From the NCBI GenBank assembly GCA_946186665.1, contig CAMHOE010000013.1, forward strand, positions 1-55,980: DNA of 55,980 bases. The letters run 5' to 3'. Below the pieces are notes generated by a model. It searched no databases. It saw only the letters and a list, made by a program, of their open reading frames with translations, and was not told the origin of the DNA. The position numbers and the translations under genes are program-made. Of the stretch, positions 36,193 through 45,576 are shown in pieces; position 1 is the first letter of the stretch; every line of letters begins with the position of its first letter. The stretch is from an uncultured Clostridia bacterium (GTDB lineage: Bacteria > Bacillota > Clostridia > Oscillospirales > Acutalibacteraceae).

Positions 36193-38274
36193 ATGAATGT
36201 TAAAGCTTTTATTGATAAAAACAGGTCAATAGTCATTTTTGTATCTGTTATGACTTTGATAAAAATAATATTGTCGGGTCTGTTTTCCTCTGATTATCAG
36301 AACGAGCTTTTTATGCCGTTTGCAGGGGAGTTTACAAGCGGAAGTCTGAATCCTTATGATGTGTTCTACAGCAAAGGAGTGACGGACGCTTTTCCATATC
36401 CGCCGATAATGCTTTTTATAATGAGCATAGGGGGAGTCCTGTCAAAATATCTGTCCTTTGATATTCTGTTTCTCAGGAATGTCTTGTTCAAGCTCCCTTT
36501 GCTTGCTTTTGATATAGTAACACTGGTGTTTCTTCTGAAGCTGTTCCCGAAGCAAAGAAAGCTTCTGACCCTTGTATATTACAGCTCTCCTGTTGTGATA
36601 TACTCTGTGTGTATGCACGGACAGCTCGATATCATACCTGTGGGACTTCTTACAATATCACTGTATTTTCTTTTCGGCAAGAAAAAATACAACGATATAC
36701 TGTTTGTGCTGTTTTTTACTCTTTCCGTGATGAGCAAACAGAGTATGCTGGCAATAGCGCCGCTTTTGTTTTATTATTGCCAGAGAAGAAAAGCAACAGT
36801 CAGAACGATATTTTTAGTGTTCCTTTTTCTTGCGATGTGTGCAGGTATCATGGCTCCCTTTATGGGTGAAGCCTTTATCAATACCGTACTCATGAACAAG
36901 GTACAGAATTCAGCTATGAATGTATTTTTGTCATACGGAGATGTGCGTCTGTATCTTGCGGTGTTCACGATAGCGGCAATATATATACATATATTCACTA
37001 TCGCCAGAATAGGCAGAGATCTGACCTTCAGCTTCTGCGGAATAATCTTTGCAGTGTTTCTGATATTCGTTTCACCCATGCCGGGATGGTTTGTGTGGAT
37101 AGTACCCTTTACTGCGGCGATATTTGTCGGACAGAAGCATAAGAAAAGCAAGCTTGCAGTGTACTATTTTATGAACACTATGTATATAATGTTCTTTGTG
37201 TTCTTCCATAAGTCGGATTATGTGGACTTGTATTTTATGAATGAGTCGTGTGATTTTCTGAAAGTAAATTCTTCCGCCCTTACAAACATAGTGTTTACAG
37301 TTATGTCAGCGGCACTGCTGTTTGTGATATTCACTATTTACGAATACGGAATAAACGGCAACACCATGTACAGGAGAAGAAAGATACCCTTTACCATAGG
37401 CATATCAGGGGACAGCGGCACGGGAAAGTCCTCTCTTGACAGCATACTTTCATCTGCTCTTGGGGAAAAAAATATCCTGCTTATCGAGGGTGACGGCGAC
37501 CATAAGTGGGAACGCGGTGAGAAGCACTGGGAAAAATATACTCATCTCAACCCAAAGGCTAATTTCCTGTACCGTCAGGCGCGTGACATAGCTACCCTCA
37601 GAAACGGCGAGAATGTGGAGCGTGTGGATTATGACCATGAAACAGGTACATTTACCCCCAGCCGCATAATAAAGCCTGAAAGGTTTATAGTGATATCGGG
37701 ACTTCACTCCCTGTATCTTCCTCAGATGCGTAAAAATCTTGACCTTAAGATATTCCTTGATACGGACGACAAGCTCAGGGTATTCTGGAAGTGCCGCAGG
37801 GATACGGGAAAGCGCGGATATTCCCTTGAGGGAATAAAAAAACAGATAGAAAAACGCCGTGAGGATTATATAAAATACATACTGCCGCAGAGGGATCATG
37901 CGAACCTTATCATAGAATACTATGACAGCAGTCTTGAGGAAAACGTATTTGACCCTGAGCATAAGGAATGTATAAGCATGAAGCTGACTCTCAGCTCGGA
38001 TATAAACATAGAGCCGCTTCTGACGATACTTGAACAATATCGCATAAAAGCGGAATATGATTTTTGCAGTGACCCTGATATGCAGACGATAATCGTTGAC
38101 GGCGCAACAATGGGTGATGACAGGGATATACCCTTTGTACAGATAGCGGAAAGCCTTATCCCGAACTTTGATGAGCTTTACGGAAGCTATTCTCCATGCG
38201 ATAAGGTGCATAACAGTGTATTGCAGATAATCATACTTATGGTGATAAACAAAATTACGGAAAGCGGGAGCTGA
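36193..38274 (+). CDS. Fusion of a GT-C-like membrane domain and a uridine-kinase-like P-loop domain
   Basis: 693 aa. Residues 1-390 hold about ten membrane helices with an early YDVFYSKGVTDAFPYPP loop and HGQLDIIPVG, resembling polyprenol-dependent mannosyltransferases (GT-C). Residues 397-690 form a uridine kinase/phosphoribulokinase-like domain: Walker A GISGDSGTGKSS (Lys412), LLIEGDGDHKWERG, and VISGLHSLYLPQMR, with a charged lid region (KCRRDTGKRGYSLEGIKK). This pairing on one chain is unusual; the kinase may phosphorylate a sugar or polyol. It lies 9 bp after the nucleotidyltransferase gene and abuts the HAD gene. Confidence 0.83.
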   Translation: MNVKAFIDKNRSIVIFVSVMTLIKIILSGLFSSDYQNELFMPFAGEFTSGSLNPYDVFYSKGVTDAFPYPPIMLFIMSIGGVLSKYLSFDILFLRNVLFKLPLLAFDIVTLVFLLKLFPKQRKLLTLVYYSSPVVIYSVCMHGQLDIIPVGLLTISLYFLFGKKKYNDILFVLFFTLSVMSKQSMLAIAPLLFYYCQRRKATVRTIFLVFLFLAMCAGIMAPFMGEAFINTVLMNKVQNSAMNVFLSYGDVRLYLAVFTIAAIYIHIFTIARIGRDLTFSFCGIIFAVFLIFVSPMPGWFVWIVPFTAAIFVGQKHKKSKLAVYYFMNTMYIMFFVFFHKSDYVDLYFMNESCDFLKVNSSALTNIVFTVMSAALLFVIFTIYEYGINGNTMYRRRKIPFTIGISGDSGTGKSSLDSILSSALGEKNILLIEGDGDHKWERGEKHWEKYTHLNPKANFLYRQARDIATLRNGENVERVDYDHETGTFTPSRIIKPERFIVISGLHSLYLPQMRKNLDLKIFLDTDDKLRVFWKCRRDTGKRGYSLEGIKKQIEKRREDYIKYILPQRDHANLIIEYYDSSLEENVFDPEHKECISMKLTLSSDINIEPLLTILEQYRIKAEYDFCSDPDMQTIIVDGATMGDDRDIPFVQIAESLIPNFDELYGSYSPCDKVHNSVLQIIILMVINKITESGS

Positions 38275-38958
38275 ATGATAAAGGCAGTCATTTTTGATCT
38301 GGACAACACCCTGTATAATTATGACCTGTGCAACAGGTACGGCTTTGAAAAGCTGAAGGAATATATGTCTGCTTACGGTATAGCAGAGGATGGATTTGAA
38401 AGAGCTTATTTAAAGGCAAGAGACGAAGTGAAAAAACAGCTTTCGTATGACTATGCCGCAAGACACAACAGGGTATTATATTGTCAGCGGTGCGCAGAGC
38501 TGTTGGGACTCAATTCCTTTGAGCTTGCTCTTGATATGTACAATGCCTACTGGAACAGTTTTCTTGAAAAAGCGGAATTGTTTGATGATGCGGCAGGACT
38601 TCTTGATATGCTGAGAGATAAAGGCGTAAAGACTGCTATATGCACCGACATGACGGCACATATACAGTTCAGGAAGATATCAAAGCTTCTGTTGTCAGAG
38701 CGAATGGACTGTATGGTATCCAGCGAGGAAGCCGGAGCGGAAAAGCCCTCGCCTGTTATATTTTCCCTTACGGCACAAAAATTAGGTGTGGAGAATGACG
38801 AATGTGTATACATAGGCGACGACTTTAAAAGGGATATTATAGGCGCAAAAAATGCAGGAATGACGGCTCTGTACTTTAGCGGAGAAAAACGTCGGGATGT
38901 GCTGTGCTTTGAAAACTATAAGGAAATAAGGGGATATTTTGAAGCTCTCGGATTTTAA
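38275..38958 (+). CDS. HAD superfamily hydrolase
   Basis: 227 aa. HAD motif I FDLDNTLYN (Asp9, Asp11), motif II around AICTDMT, motif III Lys in EKPSPVIF and motif IV YIGDDFKRDIIGAKNAG. Cap region is helical (type C1). Probably a sugar- or polyol-phosphate phosphatase serving the pathway of the surrounding genes. The ATG directly follows the previous TGA, so it is translationally coupled. Confidence 0.92.
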   Translation: MIKAVIFDLDNTLYNYDLCNRYGFEKLKEYMSAYGIAEDGFERAYLKARDEVKKQLSYDYAARHNRVLYCQRCAELLGLNSFELALDMYNAYWNSFLEKAELFDDAAGLLDMLRDKGVKTAICTDMTAHIQFRKISKLLLSERMDCMVSSEEAGAEKPSPVIFSLTAQKLGVENDECVYIGDDFKRDIIGAKNAGMTALYFSGEKRRDVLCFENYKEIRGYFEALGF

Positions 38959-39340
38959 GATAAAAGAGATACTGAAATTTCTTGTTGGGGGCGGCAGCGC
39001 CGTACTTACCGATGCTCTTGTATACTGGCTGCTTCAGAAGGCAGGTATGGATCTGTCAGCGGCAAAGGCGATATCCTTTGTGTGCGGCTCCATAGTGGGG
39101 TTCATAATAAACAAGCTCTGGACATTTCAGGCAAAGAGATTTTCCTTTGCGGAGATACTCAGGTACTGTATACTATATACCTGTACAGCTCTTATCAATA
39201 CAGGGGTGAACTACGCTGTGCTGTACTTTGTGGGTATACAGATATTCGCCTTTTTGTGCGCGACAGGAGTCAGCACCATATTAAACTTTCTGGGACAGAA
39301 ATTCTTTGTTTTCAGAAAAGGAAAGGAAGAGGAAAAGTGA
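38939..39340 (+). CDS. GtrA family membrane protein
   Basis: 133 aa with four helices; signature FLVGGGSAVLTDALVYWLL and VCGSIVGFIINKLWTF. GtrA-type proteins are thought to flip undecaprenyl-phosphate-linked sugars across the membrane. Start is TTG 38939, within the end of the HAD gene, with agggg upstream. It overlaps the GT2 gene by GTGA, forming a GtrA-GT2 pair as in O-antigen and teichoic acid glycosylation systems. Confidence 0.9.
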   Translation: MKLSDFKIKEILKFLVGGGSAVLTDALVYWLLQKAGMDLSAAKAISFVCGSIVGFIINKLWTFQAKRFSFAEILRYCILYTCTALINTGVNYAVLYFVGIQIFAFLCATGVSTILNFLGQKFFVFRKGKEEEK

Positions 39341-40035
39341 CACTTTCAATTATTATCCCATGCTACAACGAAGCCAAGAACATTCCCCTCATACTCAGCC
39401 GGTTTGAGGAATGTATCAGACCCGGCATAGAGGTGGTGCTTGTGAATAACGGTTCTACAGATAATTCGGAACAGGTGATAAGTGAGCTTCTGCCAAAGTA
39501 CCCCTTTGCAAGGGTCGTAAAGGTGGAGAAAAACAAGGGCTATGGCTACGGAATACTACAGGGACTGAAAAGCGCGGAAAGCGACTATATCGGCTGGACC
39601 CATGCGGATATGCAGACTGACCCTGCCGATGTTGTAAAGGCATTCCGCATTGTAAATGCCTTGAAGAGACGGGACTTGTACGTAAAGGGCAGAAGAAAGA
39701 ACCGGCCGCTGTCCGACAGGTTCTTTACCTGCGGAATGGGAATATATGAAACAATGCTTCTTCACAAAAAGCTCTATGATATAAATGCTCAGCCAAATGT
39801 ATTTCCTAAAAGCTTTTTTGAGCAGTGGCAGGACCCGCCCTATGATTTTGCCCTTGACCTGTATGCTACGTACATGGCAAGTGTAAAGGGATTGAAGCTT
39901 GTGCGTTTTGATGTGCTTTTTCCGGACAGGATACACGGACATTCCCATTGGAATACGGGGCTTAAATCAAAGGTGAAATTCATAAAGCGGACAGTCAGCT
40001 TTTCCGGAAAGCTCAAAAAGGCAGGTATAAAATGA
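39337..40035 (+). CDS. Family 2 glycosyltransferase
   Basis: 232 aa. GT-A fold: LSIIIPCYNEAKNIPLIL at the N-terminus, VNNGSTDNSEQ, NKGYGYGILQGL and the DxD-like HADMQTDPAD. No membrane helix is obvious, unlike many GtrB/CsbB homologues. It likely makes undecaprenyl- or polyprenyl-phosphate sugar. The start is GTG 39337 overlapping the GtrA stop (GTGA), with gaggaaaa upstream; the longer open frame from 39082 is a shadow of gtrA. It overlaps the next gene by 4 nt. Confidence 0.92.
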   Translation: MTLSIIIPCYNEAKNIPLILSRFEECIRPGIEVVLVNNGSTDNSEQVISELLPKYPFARVVKVEKNKGYGYGILQGLKSAESDYIGWTHADMQTDPADVVKAFRIVNALKRRDLYVKGRRKNRPLSDRFFTCGMGIYETMLLHKKLYDINAQPNVFPKSFFEQWQDPPYDFALDLYATYMASVKGLKLVRFDVLFPDRIHGHSHWNTGLKSKVKFIKRTVSFSGKLKKAGIK

Positions 40036-40640
40036 TGATAAAGTATATTTCACATAGAGTAAACAAAAAAACTGATATGATCTCCACTCCGGATGATATC
40101 GGTGTGGAGCTTGATGTAAGGGATGATATCGGAGGCAGGCTGTATATGGAGCATGACCCGTTCAGGGACGGGGAGGACTTTGAAAGCTATTTGCAGGAAT
40201 ATCACTGCGGCACAATGATAGTAAACGTGAAGAGCGAAAGAATAGAACTCAGGATAAGAGAGCTTTTGCAGAAGTATAAGATAGAGGACTATTTTTTCCT
40301 TGACTGTACATTTCCTATGCTGAAGCTTCTGTCAGATATGGGGGAGCATAATATAGCTGTAAGGTTTTCAGAATTTGAGGGACTGGACACTATAAGAAGT
40401 ATGCAGGGCAAAGCTCGCTGGGTATGGGCAGACTGCTTTACAAAATTCCCTCTTGATAAGAAAACAGCCGATGAGATAAAGGCTATGGGCTATAAAATAT
40501 GTATCGTGTCCCCGGAATTACAGGGGCAGGAGGAAAAACTGAGGGAATATGCTTCTTACATAAAGGATAACGGCATAGAGATAGACGCAGTGTGCTGCAA
40601 GTACAGGAACATAGAACTATGGAGGGGTATGCTGGAATGA
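40032..40640 (+). CDS. Glycerophosphodiester phosphodiesterase-like protein
   Basis: 202 aa. The N-terminus ISHRVN, then GVELDVRDDIGG and YMEHDPF, reproduces the HR / E-x-D / HD pattern of GDPD phosphodiesterases, though the family Asn after HRG is not in its usual place. At 202 aa it is shorter than the usual 240. No signal peptide, so it is cytoplasmic. It may cleave a glycerophosphodiester precursor for the pathway. It overlaps both neighbours by 4 nt (ATGA). Confidence 0.75.
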   Translation: MMIKYISHRVNKKTDMISTPDDIGVELDVRDDIGGRLYMEHDPFRDGEDFESYLQEYHCGTMIVNVKSERIELRIRELLQKYKIEDYFFLDCTFPMLKLLSDMGEHNIAVRFSEFEGLDTIRSMQGKARWVWADCFTKFPLDKKTADEIKAMGYKICIVSPELQGQEEKLREYASYIKDNGIEIDAVCCKYRNIELWRGMLE

Positions 40641-42886
40641 ATACCAAAACAGACAACAGCCCCATAAATGTCAGTGACAATAACCGTGATAAGTACCTCT
40701 GGCTTTGGCTTTTGTGTATTGCTGTGGGTTCGGTGCTTTGTATGCTTGTGCTGTCCTGCTTCAATAACGAGCTGTTTCTTCTTGATGACAGCCGTAACCA
40801 ATGGATGCCTGTTATGGATAAGGCATACGAACAGTTTTTCTCTACAGGAAAAATGCCTGCTTATGATTTTTTCCAGAGCAAGGGTCTGGAAATTGCCGAT
40901 CAGGGATATTATTGTCTGAGCAACCCCATAATGCTTCTGTCATACATAATATACAGCTTTGTGTTCATGAGGGCTTGGGGTTCAACTATCACCTTCTATA
41001 TACTCATAATGTATGCACTGGGCAATATCACAGCGTTTTTGCTTTGCAGACAGCTCGGACTTGATAAACCCAAAGCGCTTATGGCTGTTCTTATGTACTG
41101 CACCTGCGCGGCGTTTTTCATGTTCGGCTACTGGTATTATATTTTCAATAATTATCTTATAATACCCCTTATGCTCTATATTATCATAAAGCTTAGGGAC
41201 AAGCCTGTTTCCTATATTGCCTGCGGTGTAGTGTTGGCATTCAGTCTGGTGCTGAGCAATGTGCAGTATACTGTATATCACTACATAATATTCTGCTTTA
41301 TTATGTTGGCGATGGCTATATTCTGCAAAAGGAAGTATTTTATCAATATGGTCACAAACTGTATTGCAGGACTGATATTGAGCGCTCCTCAGCTTATTGT
41401 GCTTATGCAGGCTTCCGGAAGGTCGGATATATATGCAGAGCCTATGAAGGTCTGGGAAAACTCTCTGGAAGCAACCGATGTACTGGTGGGTATGTTCTAT
41501 CCCGGAGGTATCTTCGGGCAGAATACTCTCGGAGGACTTTTCAGCTCTGAGCTTTTAGGAAAAAATGCAGTTCTGCTCATGTATGCAGGAGGCTTCGGCA
41601 TATCTCTTGCGGGGATAATTTTCATGTTTGTACGGCAGTTTATAAAACGCATGAAGTCAGCTGACGGAAAGAGCGGAAGTAAAGACAATGATGACATGAA
41701 AAATTATTTCAGTCAGGATGTTTCCGCAGGATTTAATATCGGTATAACAGCCGCACTGCTTTTCTTCTTCATGATGATGACGGCAGGAATAGTGGCTCAG
41801 CTTATGTCCGTACTTCCTGTTGTAAAGAGCCTGAGATATATGTTCAAGGGGTATTTTGTTTTTCTGCCGCTGTGTCTTGTGCCGGCAGCGGCATTCATAA
41901 AGAAAATAAAGCCCATGAAATGTGCAAAGGTAATGTATGTCGTTCTTTCGGTTTCAATCGCTGTGGGTTTTGTAAACAACTTTTTTGTTGTAAAAGACAC
42001 ATATTCAGAGTTCAACAAATATATAACAGACAGGTATGACAATGAAACTGCGGCGCTCAGAAGTGAGCTTGAAAAGAACAAGGTGGATACAAGCAACTAC
42101 AGGATATGCACCTTTGCAGAGGACAAGGACCATTTCAGGATAAACGATATGATGATCAGAAATGTGCCGACAACAGCAGAGGTGTTTTCTCTGAACGCCT
42201 ATGATTTTACTACCCTGACAAAGTCTTTTGAACAAAGCGACCATATTATGACATATGTTGTAACCGCACTGTACTCAAATGCAGGAGAGTACTATTCAAT
42301 AAGAAAAAGCATAGAGGACAAAGAATCAAACAGAATAATGGAAGAACAGCTGAAAAATAATTCCGTGAAATACATCATTTTGCTTGATGAGAATAAAAAT
42401 ATTGAAGAATTTACAGAATGTATAGGCATGATGGAAGGTATAAGCATAAAGAGGAAGTTCCCTTTTATGAACGGCTGTGTAATGCTTGAACTGGAGGGTA
42501 TACCAGGCATATGTACGACCCCTTTGAAAGTAAATCATATGGATGAACTGAGTTTCCCTGTCACAAGTGATAACAGCACATACAGACTGTCCTTTACCTA
42601 TAAGGATAAGCTCTGTGCGGAATACACGTCTGCTGACGGAGCTGTAAAAAAGGATATGGAGCTTTCAGAGGATGAAAACGGTTACGTTCTTATAAAAACC
42701 GATGGTCTATCCGACGGAACTGTAAGTATCACCTATAAGGACAATATGATAACGATAGTTAATATAATGTCCGTAGTTATCACTGTTCTTTTTGTCGGGC
42801 TTATCGTGCTTTTGCTTATGAACAGGAGAGTTAAGGCGGGCAATGGCAGTGAACAGGAAAAATCAGACGATTTGAAAAAAAGATAG
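40637..42886 (+). CDS. YfhO-like polytopic membrane glycosyltransferase
   Basis: 749 aa with about 12 helices in the first 470 residues, a large extracytoplasmic domain (about 480-690), and a last helix (IVNIMSVVITVLFVGLIVLLL). The first loop, LLDDSRNQWMPVMDKAYEQF, resembles the D-x3-Q region of YfhO/GtlB proteins, which transfer sugars from polyprenyl phosphate to lipoteichoic acid in Bacillus and Listeria. Start at 40637 with ggagggg upstream; ORF sequence before that overlaps the GDPD-like gene. It is the last glycan gene of the cluster. Confidence 0.82.
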   Translation: MNTKTDNSPINVSDNNRDKYLWLWLLCIAVGSVLCMLVLSCFNNELFLLDDSRNQWMPVMDKAYEQFFSTGKMPAYDFFQSKGLEIADQGYYCLSNPIMLLSYIIYSFVFMRAWGSTITFYILIMYALGNITAFLLCRQLGLDKPKALMAVLMYCTCAAFFMFGYWYYIFNNYLIIPLMLYIIIKLRDKPVSYIACGVVLAFSLVLSNVQYTVYHYIIFCFIMLAMAIFCKRKYFINMVTNCIAGLILSAPQLIVLMQASGRSDIYAEPMKVWENSLEATDVLVGMFYPGGIFGQNTLGGLFSSELLGKNAVLLMYAGGFGISLAGIIFMFVRQFIKRMKSADGKSGSKDNDDMKNYFSQDVSAGFNIGITAALLFFFMMMTAGIVAQLMSVLPVVKSLRYMFKGYFVFLPLCLVPAAAFIKKIKPMKCAKVMYVVLSVSIAVGFVNNFFVVKDTYSEFNKYITDRYDNETAALRSELEKNKVDTSNYRICTFAEDKDHFRINDMMIRNVPTTAEVFSLNAYDFTTLTKSFEQSDHIMTYVVTALYSNAGEYYSIRKSIEDKESNRIMEEQLKNNSVKYIILLDENKNIEEFTECIGMMEGISIKRKFPFMNGCVMLELEGIPGICTTPLKVNHMDELSFPVTSDNSTYRLSFTYKDKLCAEYTSADGAVKKDMELSEDENGYVLIKTDGLSDGTVSITYKDNMITIVNIMSVVITVLFVGLIVLLLMNRRVKAGNGSEQEKSDDLKKR

Positions 42887-42896
42887 GAACTGAGAT

Positions 42897-45458
42897 ATGG
42901 AACACTATAATGTAACTGGAATGAGCTGTGCCGCTTGTCAGGCAAGAGTGGAAAAGGCAGTTAAAAAAGTCAGCGGTGTGACTTCAGTATCTGTCAGTCT
43001 GCTTACAAACTCAATGGGCGTGCAGGGGACAGCGAAACCTCAGGATATTATCGACGCAGTGAAAAAAGAAGGATACGGTGCAAGCCTTCAGGGCGCATCG
43101 CGAAGCAACAGCAGAAGGCCTTATGAAGAGGCTCTCGAAGATAAAGAAAGCCCAAAGCTTGTAAAGAGACTTGTTGCATCTGTCGTCTTCCTTGTCATAC
43201 TGATGTATATTACAATGGGGCATAATATGCTTGGATGGTGGGTGCCGTCGTTTTTTGTGCATAATCACCTTGCGCTGACTCTGACTCAGCTTCTGCTGAC
43301 AGGCTGTGTTATGTTCATCAACAGAAAGTTCTTCACAAATGGCTTCAGCTCACTTATTCACGGTGCGCCGAATATGGATACACTTGTGGCTCTCGGCTCA
43401 TCAGTGTCATTTATATGGAGTGTGGCGGTTTTCTATAAAATGTGCGGAATAATTACAGGCGGCGGTGATAACAGTGCTATCATGGAGCTTTACCATGAGC
43501 AGCTTTATTTTGAGTCAGCCGCTATGATACCTGCGCTTATCACCGTAGGAAAGCTATTGGAAGCCAAGTCTAAGGGCAGGACAACGGATGCGCTGAAAAG
43601 CCTTATGAAGCTTGCTCCGAAAACAGCAGTTGTTGAAAGGAACGGCGAAGAAAAGACAGTGCCTGTAGAAGAAGTCCGCTTCGGTGAAATTTTTGTTGTT
43701 CGTCCCGGAGAGAGCATACCGGCAGACGGTGTTGTTTTGGAGGGCGCAAGTGCCGTAAACGAAGCTGCACTCACCGGCGAGTCCATACCCGTTGATAAGG
43801 CTGTCGGAGACAAGGTGAGCGCCGCCACAATAAACAATGAAGGATTTCTGCGGTGCAGGGCTGAAAGGGTAGGTAAGGACACTACTCTGTCACAGATAAT
43901 ACGACTGGTATCGGATGCGTCTGCAACAAAGGCGCCTATAGCAAGAATAGCCGATAAGGTATCCGGTATTTTCGTTCCCGCAGTCATAGCAATAGCCCTT
44001 CTGGTAATAACAGGATGGTTATTGTCCGGAGCAACTCTGAGCCTTGCCCTTGAAAGGGGAATATCGGTGCTTGTCATCTCCTGCCCCTGCGCGCTTGGAC
44101 TTGCCACTCCGGTAGCGATAATGGTGGGCAGCGGTCTTGGTGCAAGGAACGGTATCCTTTTCAAAACCGGCGAGTCCCTTGAACAGGCAGGCAGAGTAAA
44201 GATAATTGCCCTTGACAAAACGGGTACCATAACATCAGGTGAGCCGAAGGTCACGGATATTTGTCCGGCAGAGGGTATATCGGAACAGGAGCTTCTGAAA
44301 AAAGCTGCCGCTCTTGAACTGAAAAGCGAGCATCCTCTTGCACAGGCAGTTTCTGCAAAAGCCGCAGACGAAAAAATAACACCTGAGGAAGTGACGGATT
44401 TCAGTGCTTTGCCCGGAAACGGTCTTAAAGGAACTCTGAATGGTAAAGCACTGTATGGAGGAAACGAAAAATATATAAGCAGCTTTGCGGATATACCGCA
44501 GTTGCTTAAAGAGAAGGCACAGACTCTTTCCTCTGAGGGCAAGACACCCCTGTTTTTTGCAGAGGACGGCAGGCTGATAGGTATAATTGCCGCAGCAGAT
44601 ACAATAAAAGAGGACTCTCAGGAAGCTATACGTCAGCTGAAAAAGCTTGGTCTTTATGTTGTGATGCTCACAGGCGATAATGAGCGCACGGCAAAGGCAA
44701 TAGGCGCACAGGCAGGAGTTGATGAAGTCATCGCCGGAGTACTTCCGGACGGCAAGGCGCAGGTCATAACAGAGCTGCAAAAGTACGGAAAGGTGGCAAT
44801 GGCAGGAGACGGTATAAACGATGCGCCGGCTCTTGTAAAAGCTGATATAGGAATTGCAGTGGGAGCAGGAACTGATGTTGCGATAGACAGTGCTGATATT
44901 GTACTGATGAACAGCAGCCTGACAGATATTCCGGCAGCTGTACGTCTCAGCCGCAAGACACTTACAAATATCCGTGAAAACCTGTTCTGGGCATTCTTCT
45001 ATAATATCATATGTATTCCTCTTGCAGCGGGCTTGTTTGTATGGCAGATGAATCCTATGATAGGAGCCGCAGCCATGAGTCTGTCAAGCTTTACTGTATG
45101 TATGAATGCACTTCGTCTCAACGGATATAATATGCACAATACGAACAGGGACAGACCGGGCTTTGGAATGAAGCCGCTGAATATCGCTGCACGTTCACAA
45201 ACTGATAAAAATACAGATAATGATACAGAACCGGAAAGGATGGTCAACATGGAAAAGAAAGTAATGATAAACGGAATGATGTGTGAGCATTGTGAGGCGA
45301 GTGTTAAGAAAGCCCTTGAAGCCCTGCCTTTTGTTGAGGAAGCGAAGGTCAGCCACAAGGATAATTCAGCTGTACTTGTTCTTTCAGGAGAATTTGACGA
45401 AGCTGCCGTGAAGCAGGCTGTAGAAGCCAAAGACTACGTTTATGCCGGCACAGACTGA
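42897..45458 (+). CDS. copA: Copper-exporting P1B-type ATPase with C-terminal CopZ domain
   Basis: 853 aa. An N-terminal HMA domain with MSCAACQ is followed by eight helices. P1B-1 features are the metal-binding CPC in VISCPCALGLATPVAIM, phosphorylation DKTGTITSGEP, HP motif KSEHPLAQA, and hinge GDGINDAPALVKADIG. After the last helix (about residue 750) comes an extra HMA domain with MMCEHCEAS (about 785-853), like free CopZ. An internal ATG at 45249 with ggaaagga upstream could make that domain separately. It exports Cu(I). It starts 10 bp after the glycan operon and probably reads through from it; no CsoR or CopY operator was seen. Confidence 0.94.
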   Translation: MEHYNVTGMSCAACQARVEKAVKKVSGVTSVSVSLLTNSMGVQGTAKPQDIIDAVKKEGYGASLQGASRSNSRRPYEEALEDKESPKLVKRLVASVVFLVILMYITMGHNMLGWWVPSFFVHNHLALTLTQLLLTGCVMFINRKFFTNGFSSLIHGAPNMDTLVALGSSVSFIWSVAVFYKMCGIITGGGDNSAIMELYHEQLYFESAAMIPALITVGKLLEAKSKGRTTDALKSLMKLAPKTAVVERNGEEKTVPVEEVRFGEIFVVRPGESIPADGVVLEGASAVNEAALTGESIPVDKAVGDKVSAATINNEGFLRCRAERVGKDTTLSQIIRLVSDASATKAPIARIADKVSGIFVPAVIAIALLVITGWLLSGATLSLALERGISVLVISCPCALGLATPVAIMVGSGLGARNGILFKTGESLEQAGRVKIIALDKTGTITSGEPKVTDICPAEGISEQELLKKAAALELKSEHPLAQAVSAKAADEKITPEEVTDFSALPGNGLKGTLNGKALYGGNEKYISSFADIPQLLKEKAQTLSSEGKTPLFFAEDGRLIGIIAAADTIKEDSQEAIRQLKKLGLYVVMLTGDNERTAKAIGAQAGVDEVIAGVLPDGKAQVITELQKYGKVAMAGDGINDAPALVKADIGIAVGAGTDVAIDSADIVLMNSSLTDIPAAVRLSRKTLTNIRENLFWAFFYNIICIPLAAGLFVWQMNPMIGAAAMSLSSFTVCMNALRLNGYNMHNTNRDRPGFGMKPLNIAARSQTDKNTDNDTEPERMVNMEKKVMINGMMCEHCEASVKKALEALPFVEEAKVSHKDNSAVLVLSGEFDEAAVKQAVEAKDYVYAGTD
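45249..45458 (+). other. Possible internal translation start yielding free CopZ-like chaperone
   Basis: ATG 45249, in frame with copA, is preceded at 8 nt by ggaaagga. Starting there would give a 69-aa protein (MEKKVMINGMMCEHCEAS...), the size and sequence type of CopZ copper chaperones. Inference only. Confidence 0.4.
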
Positions 45459-45465
45459 ACTTTAT

Positions 45466-45560
45466 CAAATGTGGAATGTGGAAAGTGGAATGTGGAATTA
45501 TTTTCCGGAACCGCCACGTTGGAAGTACACTTGTGAAAACGAATTATGGTAAGTGCTGAA
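45466..45560 (+). repeat. Family C intergenic repeat
   Basis: Contains aatgtggaatgtggaaagtggaatg and then gaattatggtaagtg, in the same order as the inverse copy at 26505-26605. It separates copA from the sigma factor gene. Confidence 0.6.
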
Positions 45561-45576
45561 AATATTTTAAAAATAA

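Noticed and set aside
43505-44542. 345-codon frame antisense to copA
   Set aside because: Composition-driven shadow of a gene with clear motifs on the other strand.
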